In this document: positions 48,093 through 57,931 of the stretch, piece by piece | How the letters are laid out: the number at the start of each line of letters is the position of its first letter | How positions within the stretch are numbered: the stretch's first letter is position 1 | Assembly (NCBI RefSeq): GCF_002221505.1 | Contig: NZ_CP011036.1 | Coordinates: forward strand, 3,348,001 to 3,412,000 | Direction of reading: 5' to 3' | Length of the DNA: 64,000 nt | Origin: Pseudoalteromonas nigrifaciens | Lineage (GTDB): Bacteria; Pseudomonadota; Gammaproteobacteria; Enterobacterales; Alteromonadaceae | Position numbers and translations under genes: made by a program | Notes under the pieces: generated by a model | Database searches by the model: none | Told to the model about the DNA's origin: nothing | Seen by the model: only the letters and a program-made list of their open reading frames with translations

Positions 48093-49520
48093 TTAGTTTC
48101 TGCCATATTTATCATCAAACCGTTCAATGTCGCTTTCATCTAAAATAGTGCCTGTTTGTACCTCAATTACTATTAACGGTGTATTTTTATTATTAGCCAA
48201 ACTATGAATTTGCTTAGCGGCAATATAACAAGACTGATCTGCACTGAGTGTTAGTGCTTGCTTATCAATGCATACATCGGCAACCCCAGATACAACTACC
48301 CAATGCTCGGCACGATATTGATGGCGCTGCGTAGAGAGCTTAGCGCCGCTGTTTACGGTTATTTTTTTAACCTTAAATCCACTGCTTTCTACCAAGGTAC
48401 GATAATTTCCCCACGGCCGATAAACAACTTGGTGGTGGGTTAACTTGTCAGTTTGCGTAAGCGCTACTTTTTTGAGTAATAACGGCAGTGCATCAAGCTC
48501 ATTTTGATTCGCAATAAGTGTGGCATCGTGGGTATGAATAACAGCTAAATTACTTACCCCTAAGGTGGCAATAGTATGATCGGTTTCGCTTATTATTAGA
48601 TTGTTTTTACTGTTTTGCGCTACATAATTAGCATTTACATTGTTGCCTTGCGGATCTTTTTTTAGCAACTTAGCAAGTGATGAAAAACCACCTACGTCAC
48701 TCCAGTTTAAGGCAACAGGCATGACAACTACGTTATCACTGCGCTCTAAAATAGCATAATCTATGGAGTCACTCGGGCAAGCTTCGAGCGTTTTTGCACT
48801 GGGGCGTGTAAAGCCTAAGTCCTGACTAAAATTGGCGGCGTTAGCCACACAATTGGCAATTTTAGGTGCAAAGCGAGCCAACTCTTGTAAATACGCTGCA
48901 GCAGTAAACAAAAACATACCGCTATTCCAACTATAACTTCCATCTAACAGGTAGCTTGTTGCGGTGGTTAAGCTGGGTTTTTCTTTAAATTCAGCTACTT
49001 CAAAGCAGTCAGTACCGGTAATGGCGCTTCCTTGTTTTATATACCCGTAACCTGTGTGTGGCTCGGTAGGCGTAATAGAAAAGGTAACTAATTTACCTTG
49101 CTCAGCTAATATTGTCGCGCCGTGTAACTGCTCGGTGAGTAAGTTAAAATTATTTATATGATGATCCGCTGGCATAACTAACAGTGGCCCTGTTATGCCA
49201 TTTTGTAGCGCATAATGCGCAGCTAAAGCAATTGCTGGGGCAGTATTTTTACCTGTGGGCTCTAAAAGTAATGCGCGCGGATTTGCACTAGCAGCTTGCT
49301 CAGCGGCAATAAATCGGTGCTGTTCGTTACACACTAAAATAGCTCGATTGAATACCCTACCGGTTACCCGTGTTAGGGTATTTTGTAATAACGACTGCCC
49401 AGTAGGTTCAGCATCGAGTAAGGGTAAAAACTGTTTTGGCATTGCTTGGCGCGACAACGGCCATAAACGAGAGCCAATGCCGCCCGCTAAAATAACTGGA
49501 GTGATTAAAGAGTTGTTCAT
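48093..49520 (-). CDS. manC: Mannose-1-phosphate guanylyltransferase / mannose-6-phosphate isomerase
   Basis: 475-residue bifunctional enzyme making GDP-mannose for exopolysaccharide or O-antigen. The nucleotidyltransferase half has LAGGIGSRLWPLSRQ and MPKQFL, plus FKEKPSL and NSGMFLF; the C-terminal cupin half (about 350-475) has YRPWGNYRTL and QRHQYRAEHW. The gene is alone here, without the usual manB or gmd. It converges with the hybrid kinase gene (7 bp between stops). Confidence 0.94.
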   Translation of the reverse strand: MNNSLITPVILAGGIGSRLWPLSRQAMPKQFLPLLDAEPTGQSLLQNTLTRVTGRVFNRAILVCNEQHRFIAAEQAASANPRALLLEPTGKNTAPAIALAAHYALQNGITGPLLVMPADHHINNFNLLTEQLHGATILAEQGKLVTFSITPTEPHTGYGYIKQGSAITGTDCFEVAEFKEKPSLTTATSYLLDGSYSWNSGMFLFTAAAYLQELARFAPKIANCVANAANFSQDLGFTRPSAKTLEACPSDSIDYAILERSDNVVVMPVALNWSDVGGFSSLAKLLKKDPQGNNVNANYVAQNSKNNLIISETDHTIATLGVSNLAVIHTHDATLIANQNELDALPLLLKKVALTQTDKLTHHQVVYRPWGNYRTLVESSGFKVKKITVNSGAKLSTQRHQYRAEHWVVVSGVADVCIDKQALTLSADQSCYIAAKQIHSLANNKNTPLIVIEVQTGTILDESDIERFDDKYGRN

Positions 49521-49589
49521 AGTGCTGCCGCCAATAAATATCAGCGGCTATTTTAACACTTAATTAGCCGCTGGCTAATTTAAGCTGCT

Positions 49590-50363
49590 TTATACTAAGT
49601 TAAAAGCATCCGCATCTAAATGCGCCGGAAATTTAGCCTTAAAGTCATTTAATGGTGCTTTGTATAAAGTAATGGTTATTAGCGCTTGGCTATTATCTGC
49701 AGCTTTTACTAAAGCATCACCTTTAAAGTCATATACCGCTGTGCCACCATTGTGAGCAACACCATTGGCATCATCACCAATGCGATTTACCCCAACCACA
49801 TAACATACATTTTCCATCGCTCGCGCCATTAATAATGTATCCCAAACATGGCGTCGCACTGCGGGCCAATTAGCAATATTAATCATTACATCGTAATCGT
49901 TGTTATTGCGCTGAAATACCGGAAAGCGTAGGTCGTAGCACACTTGTGGTAATAGCTTAAAGCCATTAATAGTAAACACTTTGCGCGCTTGTCCTGCTAC
50001 TACAAAGTCGCCTTCGTTGCCTAAACAAAACAAATGACGCTTATCGTAAAAGTCTACTTCTCCATTGGGCTGCACCCAATAAAACCGGTTGGCCTTTTTA
50101 CTGCCTTGCGTAACAAATACTGAGCCTGCAATTACTGCATTATGTTTATGCGCTTGCGCCTTTAACCAGGTAAGTACTTTGCCGTTTTCAGGCTCAGCGC
50201 AATCTAAGTTTATTGCAAAGCCTGTGGCAAAGGTTTCGGGCAGTAAAATCAAGTCTGACTGCTGAGTCACTGCATCTAACTGCTTATTAAACATAGCTAA
50301 ATTAGCGTCTTTATCGAGCCAGTGTAGTGAGCTTTGCAATAATGTAAGTGTTAAAGTTGACAT
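49590..50363 (-). CDS. Omega-amidase, nitrilase superfamily (YafV-like)
   Basis: 257-residue Glu-Lys-Cys amidohydrolase: Glu in LLPETFATGF, Lys in YDKRHLF, Cys in PQVCYDLRFPVF. The pattern is that of YafV/Nit2 omega-amidase, which hydrolyses 2-oxoglutaramate and 2-oxosuccinamate, and in the methionine salvage pathway removes the amide product of glutamine-dependent transamination. It is divergent from mtnB, so a shared role in methionine salvage is plausible. Confidence 0.9.
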   Translation of the reverse strand: MSTLTLTLLQSSLHWLDKDANLAMFNKQLDAVTQQSDLILLPETFATGFAINLDCAEPENGKVLTWLKAQAHKHNAVIAGSVFVTQGSKKANRFYWVQPNGEVDFYDKRHLFCLGNEGDFVVAGQARKVFTINGFKLLPQVCYDLRFPVFQRNNNDYDVMINIANWPAVRRHVWDTLLMARAMENVCYVVGVNRIGDDANGVAHNGGTAVYDFKGDALVKAADNSQALITITLYKAPLNDFKAKFPAHLDADAFNLV

Positions 50364-50579
50364 AGCTTTGTGCCGCCCTCTTTTAAGTTTTTAGTGTTTT
50401 TAGCTAAACCAACTTAATTGTTATTAGAGTTTGATAAAACATACCTTATGCTGGTAGCTTAGTTATTAACACTCTATATCCTTAATTGTGGTTTTGCACG
50501 CAAAGCGGTGCTACCATCACTTAAGATAGAAGTTTAGCCGTCTAAATACAATTAACTGATGCTCGTTTGTGAGGAATAT

Positions 50580-51209
50580 ATGCAAAACAACAATACCGCT
50601 ATTTCGCAACTTATTGAAGCTGGGAAGTGGGTTAGCCAAAAAGAGTGGATACCCGCAACCGGTGGGAATTTTTCAGCAAGAACTGAGTCGGGCTTTGTAA
50701 TAACAGCTAGTGGCCAAGATAAAGGCAAGTTGACCAATGAGCACTTTTTACAGCTAGATCTACAAGGCAAGCCTTTGGCAGGAACAAAAAAACGCTCAGC
50801 CGAAACACAACTGCACTTGAGCTTGTATCAGCTAATTCCCGAAGCGCAATGTGTACTGCACACGCATTCTGTTGCGGCTACCGTGCTTTCGCAAATAACA
50901 AAAAGTCATAAACTCGATTTAACTGGCTACGAAATGCAAAAAGCTTTAACCGGTTTTACCTCGCATTTAGAAACCCTAAGCATTCCTATTTTTAATAACG
51001 ACCAAGACATAGACCATTTAAGTTTATTGGTAAGCGACCATCATTTACACACACCTATTGAACACGGAGTGCTTATACGTGGCCATGGTTTATATGCTGT
51101 AGGGCGAAATATTGATGAAGTTCGTCGTCATTTAGAAGTGCTGGAATTTTTATTTAGCTGTGAATTAGAGCGTTTAAAAATTACCGGCATTCAAGCAAAT
51201 AATAAATAA
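50580..51209 (+). CDS. mtnB: Methylthioribulose-1-phosphate dehydratase
   Basis: 209-residue class II aldolase-type zinc enzyme of methionine salvage. WIPATGGNFSAR is the phosphate-binding stretch; zinc ligands are in VLHTHSVAAT and LIRGHGLY. ATG 50580 follows GAGGAATAT with good spacing and is preferred over 50559. Usual partners mtnC and mtnD do not follow; the gene ends at a long hairpin. The rest of the pathway is presumably elsewhere. Confidence 0.92.
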   Translation: MQNNNTAISQLIEAGKWVSQKEWIPATGGNFSARTESGFVITASGQDKGKLTNEHFLQLDLQGKPLAGTKKRSAETQLHLSLYQLIPEAQCVLHTHSVAATVLSQITKSHKLDLTGYEMQKALTGFTSHLETLSIPIFNNDQDIDHLSLLVSDHHLHTPIEHGVLIRGHGLYAVGRNIDEVRRHLEVLEFLFSCELERLKITGIQANNK

Positions 51210-51213
51210 ATAA

Positions 51214-51256
51214 AATTAAGGCCCATTGTTATATTACGTAACAATGGGCCTTAATT
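51214..51256. terminator. Long perfect hairpin past mtnB
   Basis: AATTAAGGCCCATTGTTA and its exact complement (18 bp) flank a 7-nt loop. U content after the stem is modest (TTAATT), yet position suggests transcript termination. Confidence 0.75.
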
Positions 51257-51338
51257 AATGACCTAATAAATATTGAGTGCATAAAAAAGCAGCTTAGTTT
51301 AGTGCGCTTAAGCACTCATATATTTAATGCTCACTGTG

Positions 51339-52820
51339 TTATTTATAATTTTCGTAAATTTTATCTAATGGCTCTGAAAGACCACTTTCTTGAACTATAC
51401 GCACATGTTCACGTTTTAACTCTCGCGCACTAGATACGCCGCACGAGTGCGCGATTAAGCCCGCTCCATAGTGCACATACTTATTATAGTTTGCCACACG
51501 CTGTGCTTTGTCTGCCACATTTAAGCCACGTTGCAGGCGCTTGTCGTGCGTGGTGATCCCTGTAGGGCAAGTGTCTTTATTACATTGCATTGCTTGAATA
51601 CACCCTAGTGCAAACATATGGCCGCGAGCAGATACAACAAAATCAGCCCCCAGTGCTAATGCCCATGCAACTTTAGAGGGTACGATTAACTTACCTGAGG
51701 CAATAACCTTTACTCGCTCTCTGAGCCCATGTTTTTCTAACAAGTTAATTACTAATGGCAAGCTTTCTCGCAGTGGTAAGCCCACTGAATCTAATAATGA
51801 CTGTGGTGCGGCGCCTGTGCCACCGTCTGCACTATCAATAGTAATAAAGTCGGGCGCTGACTCAATACCGCGATGATTTATTTCAGCGAAAAGAGTTTCT
51901 AACCAAGTATACTCACCAATTACCGCTTTAAAGCCGGTTGGTTTACCGGTTGCGTTACGTACGGTTGCCAACATATCAAGAATATCTGACGGCTTTTTAA
52001 TTTCAAGGTGGCCATTAGGGCTAATTGAATCTTGCCCTTCGGGAATACCGCGTATTTTTGCAATTTCAGCGTTAACTTTTCGCCCTGGTAACATACCGCC
52101 TTTACCTGGTTTAGCGCCTTGGCTTAGCTTTATTTCAAACATTTTTACTTGTTCGTGAGCTGCTATTTCTTTTAATTTAGCAGTGCTTAAATTGCCATTA
52201 TCGTCGCGCACACCGTATTTAGCAGTACCAATTTGAAATACAATATCTCCCCCGCCTTCTAAATGATACGGGCTTAAACCGCCTTCACCGGTATTATACC
52301 AACAGCCAGCAAGCTTAGCTCCTTTAGATAAAGCACGTACTGCAGGTTTTGACAAAGCACCAAAACTCATACCTGAAATATTAAATATTGAATTAGTGGT
52401 GTAAGGTGTTTTACAGTAAGGGCCTAAAGTCACATTACTAGGATCGAGCGCTTCTTCATCTAAAGTAGGAAATGCACAGTTCATAAACATCACTGTACCG
52501 GTTACTTCAAGGCTTTGAGTCGAGCCAAACGCAGCAGTATGATCAACATCTTTTGCAGCGCGATATACCCAACTACGTTCAGCACGATTAAACGGCATTT
52601 CTTCTCTATCAAGTGCGAAAAAGTACTGGCGGAAAAATTCGCCTTGGCGCTCAAAAAAATATCGAAACCGACCAATTACCGGATAGTTGCGCCTAATTGC
52701 ATGCTTTGTTTGGGTTATATCTCTAAAATAAAAAATAATAACCGATAAAACTATAAACCCTAATACAACAATAAAAAGGCTCGCAAATACATTAATACTT
52801 AGAACTATAAAATTGTTCAC
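51339..52820 (-). CDS. Membrane-anchored FMN glutamate synthase-like protein
   Basis: 493 residues. One N-terminal transmembrane helix (about 8-30) is followed by a TIM-barrel FMN domain of the GltB type: MSFGALSKPAVRALSKGAK, GEGGLSPYH, SQGAKPGKGGMLPG, TIDSADGGTGAAP and the Fe-S-type CIQAMQCNKDTCPTGI with Cys residues. This stand-alone family lacks the glutaminase part of true glutamate synthase. Its substrate is unknown; it may take electrons at the membrane. Confidence 0.9.
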   Translation of the reverse strand: MNNFIVLSINVFASLFIVVLGFIVLSVIIFYFRDITQTKHAIRRNYPVIGRFRYFFERQGEFFRQYFFALDREEMPFNRAERSWVYRAAKDVDHTAAFGSTQSLEVTGTVMFMNCAFPTLDEEALDPSNVTLGPYCKTPYTTNSIFNISGMSFGALSKPAVRALSKGAKLAGCWYNTGEGGLSPYHLEGGGDIVFQIGTAKYGVRDDNGNLSTAKLKEIAAHEQVKMFEIKLSQGAKPGKGGMLPGRKVNAEIAKIRGIPEGQDSISPNGHLEIKKPSDILDMLATVRNATGKPTGFKAVIGEYTWLETLFAEINHRGIESAPDFITIDSADGGTGAAPQSLLDSVGLPLRESLPLVINLLEKHGLRERVKVIASGKLIVPSKVAWALALGADFVVSARGHMFALGCIQAMQCNKDTCPTGITTHDKRLQRGLNVADKAQRVANYNKYVHYGAGLIAHSCGVSSARELKREHVRIVQESGLSEPLDKIYENYK

Positions 52821-52932
52821 TCAAAACCCCTCTGCAGTACTTTTTCGCCAATAAATGAAAATGGCTTCAATAGACAAATGCGCATATCACTTATTATAGA
52901 TGATATGCGCATTTTATTAATTTATAACCCTA

Positions 52933-53242
52933 GGGTCTGTTGACCTTTGCGGATTGAAATTTGTTCAAACTAGGGGCGATTTAATCACGGCGCGAGGTTT
53001 GTAACCTCGTGGGCTAAGTAAAAACCGAGCAAAGCTTCCGCGTCCTGCTCACGCCCCTTACCTACATCCATGTAGGCAACAAAGAGTCAATCGCCCCTAG
53101 GCAGAACCCTTCGGGCAGCGCATGTTTGGCATTGATGCTACGTTATCGCCTATTTATGGGGAGTAACCACACCACATAGGCTCTGCCTTGCCTAAATACC
53201 AAACACACTGCTGCAAATTTAACCTTGAAAGATAAACAGACC
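52933..53242. repeat. MITE-like element (310 bp) with TA target duplication
   Basis: Terminal inverted repeats GGGTCTGTT ... AACAGACCC with weaker pairing inward for about 35 bp, flanked by TA on both sides (52931-52932, 53243-53244). No ORF. The TA duplication and length point to a non-autonomous relative of an IS630/Tc1-mariner element. It contains several smaller inverted repeats (for example GCGAGGTTTGTAACCTCG). Confidence 0.85.
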
Positions 53243-53275
53243 CTAATATAAGCCATTACGATTGATGCGGATTAA

Positions 53276-55057
53276 TTAAATATCCTGTTTAGCTAGTTCG
53301 TTTTTAATATACAAACGAATTTGCTGCTCAAGTACAGATAACGGTACTGAACCATGGCGTAGCACTTGATGATGGAACTCTCGCACATCAAATTTTTGGC
53401 CAAGGGCCTGCTCCGCTTCTTTACGTAAGCGCTTAATAGTTAATTCTCCAATTTTATACGATAACGCCTGCGCAGGCCATGAAATATAACGATCTGTTTC
53501 AGTTTTAACGTTGTGCAACGACAAAGCAGTGTTATCGCCCATAAAGTTCATCGCGCGTTCACGGCTCCAGCCATACATATGCATTCCCGTATCAACAACT
53601 AAACGTGCAGCGCGCCACATTTCATAGGTTAAACGTCCGAAACGGCTATATGGATCTTGATAAAACCCAGCTTCTATTCCTAAGTACTCAGAATAAAGCC
53701 CCCACCCCTCGCCAAATGCTGATAAATAAGCATCACGACGATAACTCGGCAAATTTTCTAGCTCAGCATTAAGTGATATTTGTAAATGGTGCCCTGGTAC
53801 AGCTTCATGCAGCGTTAACGCCTCTAGCGCGTAAAGAGGTCGCTTATCTAGCGCATAAGTGTTTACCCAGTAATAACCAGCTTGATCGTCGCGGTTCGAA
53901 CCCGAGTAACGCCCTGTAGTATATTTAGGAGCAATATTGGCGGGAACAGCCACTACGCCATAAGGTTTGCGCGGCAAGGTATGAAATAATCTAGGCAGTT
54001 GCGCATCCATTTTTTTAGCAATATAAGCAGCTTCTTTTAGTAACTGCTCTGGAGTAGTTGCGTAGAACTGCGGATCAGTACGTAAAAAGTGGATAAATTC
54101 GGCGAACGTGCCTTTAAAACCAACTTCTTTTATTACCTCTTCCATTTCGCTACGAATACGTGCCACTTCTTTTAGGCCCAACTCATGAATTTCTTTTGGG
54201 GTCATATCTGTAGTGGTGTAATGCTTGGCGCGATTAGCATAAAAAGCAGCCCCATTAGGCGTTGCCGAAATACCAATACTGTCTCGAGCACCTGCTTGAT
54301 ACTCTTCAGTAAAAAAGGTGAGATAATCTTTATATGCTGCTATTACTTGTTCTTTAATTATTGTTTTAGCTTGGAGTTGCAGCTCATAAAATTCGCTGCT
54401 ACTTAAGCCTGCAGTATTCGTTAAAAATGGCTGATAAAATTCAGATTGTGTTACATCATCAACAATATAAACACTAATTGAATCTTCATAACCTTTAAGT
54501 ACAGCTTTAGGCTGCGTTAACCCTATTGCTAAACCTTGTTTCATCCAATAAATATTTTGCTCAAAAAAGCGTGGTACCTGAGCTAATCGCGCTAAATAAT
54601 TTTTATAATCTTGTAACGTTTTATATTGTGAACTTTTAACCATAAACGACAAGCTTGAATGAAACCCATATTCAGATGTAAGCGGCATATAGTGGGCATT
54701 AAATACATACTCATCCACGCTATTTTGCACTTGAGCACGCAAAATACTAAAGTTAATCCGATTTTCATCACTTAACTTATCAATGTTTACCGTATCTAAA
54801 TCGGCAAGTAGTTGGGTATTTTTTTTATATTCTTGCGCTAAATACTCGGCAGTTAAGTTAGGTAGTAAGTAGCCATCTACCCCCTGAGGATTATTACTGT
54901 AGGGGCTAGCATCTTGTCTATTTTGCACAATGTTTTCGGCAACTTGAGTAAATTGCTTATCAGCATTAAGTGAGGTTGTTTGGCATGCACTTAAGGTGCA
55001 TAAAAAAGTAATTCCCAGTAGCGAGTGGCGTAATGGTCGAGATAAAAGTTGATTCAT
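53276..55057 (-). CDS. DUF885 family lipoprotein (putative metallopeptidase)
   Basis: 593 residues with a lipoprotein signal (FLCTLSAC, Cys about 25). The C-terminal half has the zinc-peptidase-like motif LHEAVPGHHLQI (HExxxH) and LSAFGEGWGLYSEYLG with a third acidic ligand, then RLVVDTGMHMYGWSRERA. The N-terminal half is helical. DUF885 proteins are probable carboxypeptidase-like enzymes facing the periplasm; substrate unknown. Monocistronic. Confidence 0.88.
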   Translation of the reverse strand: MNQLLSRPLRHSLLGITFLCTLSACQTTSLNADKQFTQVAENIVQNRQDASPYSNNPQGVDGYLLPNLTAEYLAQEYKKNTQLLADLDTVNIDKLSDENRINFSILRAQVQNSVDEYVFNAHYMPLTSEYGFHSSLSFMVKSSQYKTLQDYKNYLARLAQVPRFFEQNIYWMKQGLAIGLTQPKAVLKGYEDSISVYIVDDVTQSEFYQPFLTNTAGLSSSEFYELQLQAKTIIKEQVIAAYKDYLTFFTEEYQAGARDSIGISATPNGAAFYANRAKHYTTTDMTPKEIHELGLKEVARIRSEMEEVIKEVGFKGTFAEFIHFLRTDPQFYATTPEQLLKEAAYIAKKMDAQLPRLFHTLPRKPYGVVAVPANIAPKYTTGRYSGSNRDDQAGYYWVNTYALDKRPLYALEALTLHEAVPGHHLQISLNAELENLPSYRRDAYLSAFGEGWGLYSEYLGIEAGFYQDPYSRFGRLTYEMWRAARLVVDTGMHMYGWSRERAMNFMGDNTALSLHNVKTETDRYISWPAQALSYKIGELTIKRLRKEAEQALGQKFDVREFHHQVLRHGSVPLSVLEQQIRLYIKNELAKQDI

Positions 55058-55387
55058 TATTATATAGCTTCACAATTAAATAGATTTTGTAAACCTATCG
55101 CAGGCTAAATAAATAGCAAGATAAATACGACCAAGCACGCAAAAACTAATACGACTGATATAAGCAGGTTGGTATTTAATAACCAGTAATAAAACATGCT
55201 TTTGAATAAAACAAAAAGTAATTGATGATAAAAGCAGCCATTATGTTGCTAAAGTTACAATTTAGATAACTAACTGTCGTTTTTACTTTTAAATAACCGA
55301 TATAATGATTATGGTACAAGTGCTTGGATGCGAAACGCTTCATTGGATGAGTTTATAAATTAATACGCATATGTATTTAGTTGGTAT
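55058..55387. other. Intergenic region between divergent DUF885 and GGDEF genes
   Basis: 330 bp of A/T-rich DNA. A TATAAT hexamer at 55301-55306 could be the -10 of the plus-strand gene, without a good -35. No repeat or ORF recognised. Confidence 0.4.
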
Positions 55388-55393
55388 TTGCAA

Positions 55394-56395
55394 ATGATGT
55401 TCCATGACTCTATGGCTGTAGCACAAGATAAAATGACAAAAGTGTGTGTATTTTTAGAGCGCCATGTTTTGCCACCTACACCACTTAATTATCAGGTTGT
55501 TTATACTTATATTAGCCAAGTAAACAACGACCTTAATAGCGCCATTGAGCGCGCTATTGCAAGTAACACTCTTATTGACAGTTTATTTACCGAGCAACTC
55601 TATTTTGAGCATTTAAATCAAGGCCATGCCACTGAAGTGTCGATGATAGAGAATGTTAATGGGGTAATTAACTCGCTGTCTAAAAGCGCACAACACACTG
55701 AAAAACAATTTATTAATTTTGCCGGCCATATTAGCGAGTGTATGCATTCGCTTGATGAAAATAACATTAAAAATAGCCGGATCGCACTTACAAGGCTAGA
55801 TCAGCAAACAGCAACACTGTTAACGCAACACAAACAGTTTAAACAACAATTAAGTAATGCTAAACAACTCCACGAAAAAACTAAAAAGCAGCTTAACACC
55901 CTGCGTAAACAACATATTATTGATAGTCAAACTGGCTTGTATAAACGTCATTATTTAACCAAGCAAGTGCAAATATGGGCAAATCAACATAAACCGGTTT
56001 GTGCTATTGCTATTCAAATAGACAATTTAGATCACTTTATTGATAACTTTGGCGATGTAATCGCAGAAGCAATTTTAAGCAAAGTGGCTAAACAAGTACA
56101 AAAATATGTGTTTCAAAGCGGCCTAGCGGGGCGTACTGCAAAAGATCAATTTACTGTACTACTTACCGACGTAGATTGTGAAACAACCAATTTAATTGCA
56201 GAAAAAGTACGCGCTGGTGTTGCAAAGCTGCGCTTTATCAGCTCAAAAAACGCGCTGGCATTACCTGCAATTAAGCTCTCTTTGGGGATTGCACAGCAAC
56301 AACAAGCTGACTTTGAGCAATTAACTAAAAGTGCTTCTAATGCGGCATTTAAAGCACGCTCTTTAGGGCAAAATAGCTTTACTGCGGAGCATTAA
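55394..56395 (+). CDS. GGDEF-domain protein with degenerate active site
   Basis: 333 residues, no membrane segment. The N-terminal helical part (1-170) ends in a coiled coil (KQLHEKTKKQLNTLRKQ). The GGDEF domain has DSQTGLYKRHYL and the metal-binding Asp in IQIDNLDHF, but the signature loop reads AGRTAKDQF instead of RxGGDEF: both Gly and the catalytic Glu are lost. It is probably inactive as a diguanylate cyclase and may act as a c-di-GMP or GTP sensor, or a partner protein. The start is ATG 55394 or 55397. Confidence 0.85.
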   Translation: MMFHDSMAVAQDKMTKVCVFLERHVLPPTPLNYQVVYTYISQVNNDLNSAIERAIASNTLIDSLFTEQLYFEHLNQGHATEVSMIENVNGVINSLSKSAQHTEKQFINFAGHISECMHSLDENNIKNSRIALTRLDQQTATLLTQHKQFKQQLSNAKQLHEKTKKQLNTLRKQHIIDSQTGLYKRHYLTKQVQIWANQHKPVCAIAIQIDNLDHFIDNFGDVIAEAILSKVAKQVQKYVFQSGLAGRTAKDQFTVLLTDVDCETTNLIAEKVRAGVAKLRFISSKNALALPAIKLSLGIAQQQQADFEQLTKSASNAAFKARSLGQNSFTAEH

Positions 56396-56474
56396 TTAGC
56401 TGATAAATCATATTCAAATTGCACCTTCAGGGCACAATCAAGTACACTAGTCTTTATTACCACGATAGAGATTA

Positions 56475-57233
56475 ATGATGAGCGAAACACCACAAAAGAC
56501 CACGCATTTTGGCTATAAAACGGTAGCCGAAAACGATAAAGCCTCAATGGTTGCAGACGTATTTCATTCAGTTGCGGCAAAATATGACGTAATGAATGAC
56601 TTAATGTCTTTTGGGGTACATCGTTTATGGAAACGTCAAACAATAGCCAGCTCTGGCGTTCGTAAAGGCCACCATGTTTTAGATTTAGCCGGTGGTACGG
56701 GCGATTTAACTGCAAAATTTAGCCAACTAGTCGGAGAAACCGGTCAGGTTATACTCGGTGATATTAACTCGTCTATGTTAAAAGTGGGCCGTGAAAAACT
56801 CCATAATTTAGGCTTAGTTGGCAATATTGACTACGTGCAAATGAACGCTGAAGCCTTACCATTCCCAGATAATAGCTTTGATCTGATCACTATTGCATTT
56901 GGTTTACGTAATGTAACCGACAAAGACAAAGCATTACGTTCAATGTACCGCATTTTAAAACCAGGCGGGCGCTTACTGGTATTAGAGTTTTCAAAGCCAG
57001 AGCATGAAATACTCAGTAAGGCATACGACTTTTATTCATTTAACTTATTACCAACTATGGGTAAGTTAGTGGCAAACGACAGCGAATCGTACAAGTATTT
57101 AGCTGAGTCGATTCGTATGCATCCAGATCAAGACACGCTTAAAAGCATGATGTCTGATGCAGGCTTTGAGCAAACCACTTATCAAAACTTAACCGGTGGT
57201 ATTGTTGCGCTGCATCGCGGCTTTAAATACTAA
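56475..57233 (+). CDS. ubiE: Ubiquinone/menaquinone biosynthesis C-methyltransferase
   Basis: 252-residue SAM-dependent methyltransferase. It has [35 protein letters not shown] (SAM loop) and [20 protein letters not shown] then [14 protein letters not shown]. It methylates the ring in ubiquinone and menaquinone synthesis. Start is ATGATG; the second ATG is an equal choice. First gene of ubiE-ubiJ-ubiB, as in E. coli. Confidence 0.97.
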   Translation: MMSETPQKTTHFGYKTVAENDKASMVADVFHSVAAKYDVMNDLMSFGVHRLWKRQTIASSGVRKGHHVLDLAGGTGDLTAKFSQLVGETGQVILGDINSSMLKVGREKLHNLGLVGNIDYVQMNAEALPFPDNSFDLITIAFGLRNVTDKDKALRSMYRILKPGGRLLVLEFSKPEHEILSKAYDFYSFNLLPTMGKLVANDSESYKYLAESIRMHPDQDTLKSMMSDAGFEQTTYQNLTGGIVALHRGFKY

Positions 57234-57244
57234 GGTAAATAATT

Positions 57245-57922
57245 ATGGCGCTTGAGCAAGCAACCGAAAAAAATTCTACTGAGGCTCCCTCAACTGATTT
57301 TTTTATGTTACCCAACTTAGTACTTTCGCTCGTGGAGCGAATACTTAATCAAGCACTTAAACTCGATACAAGCCTATCGGGAAAGTTGGCAGCAGTTAAG
57401 CATCAGCGCTTAGTCGTTGATGTTAGGGGCTCTCAGCTAAAGCTGCTGCTAGTGTTTAGCGACAAGCAACTTCATTTATATAGCGCAACCAGTGATACAG
57501 ACGCAGATTGCATGATTAGCGCCGACCTTAACACCCTGCTTGCGCTAAAAAACCCAGCCATGCTTACCCAGCTAATTCGCCAAGACAAACTTGATTTACA
57601 AGGCGATTTAAACATAGCTCAAACCTATAGCAATGCATTTTCAACACTAGATATAGATTGGCCTGAGCAGCTTTCATCGCACCTTGGTGATGCTCCCGCA
57701 CAGCAATTATATTTACACTTCAAAACGCTCCAGCAACACGGCAATAAAGCAAAAACGCAGTTAAGCCGCACCCTAACAAGCTTATGCCAAGATGAATTGG
57801 CAATTACCATTCATCCGTTAGAGCTTAAACAATTTAAACAACAAAACCGTGAGCTTAAAGGCCAAGTTGCTGCTATAGAACAACGCATTAATGCCTTACT
57901 AACCACTTTGACTACCCGCTAA
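57245..57922 (+). CDS. ubiJ: UbiJ, ubiquinone biosynthesis accessory factor
   Basis: 225 residues. An SCP2-like lipid-binding domain (about 15-120; VDVRGSQLKLLLVFSDKQLH and DADCMISADLNTLLAL) is followed by a C-terminal coiled coil (LKQFKQQNRELKGQVAAIEQ). UbiJ scaffolds the soluble Ubi complex by binding lipid precursors. It lies 11 bp after ubiE. Confidence 0.92.
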   Translation: MALEQATEKNSTEAPSTDFFMLPNLVLSLVERILNQALKLDTSLSGKLAAVKHQRLVVDVRGSQLKLLLVFSDKQLHLYSATSDTDADCMISADLNTLLALKNPAMLTQLIRQDKLDLQGDLNIAQTYSNAFSTLDIDWPEQLSSHLGDAPAQQLYLHFKTLQQHGNKAKTQLSRTLTSLCQDELAITIHPLELKQFKQQNRELKGQVAAIEQRINALLTTLTTR

Positions 57923-57931
57923 GGATTTTTT

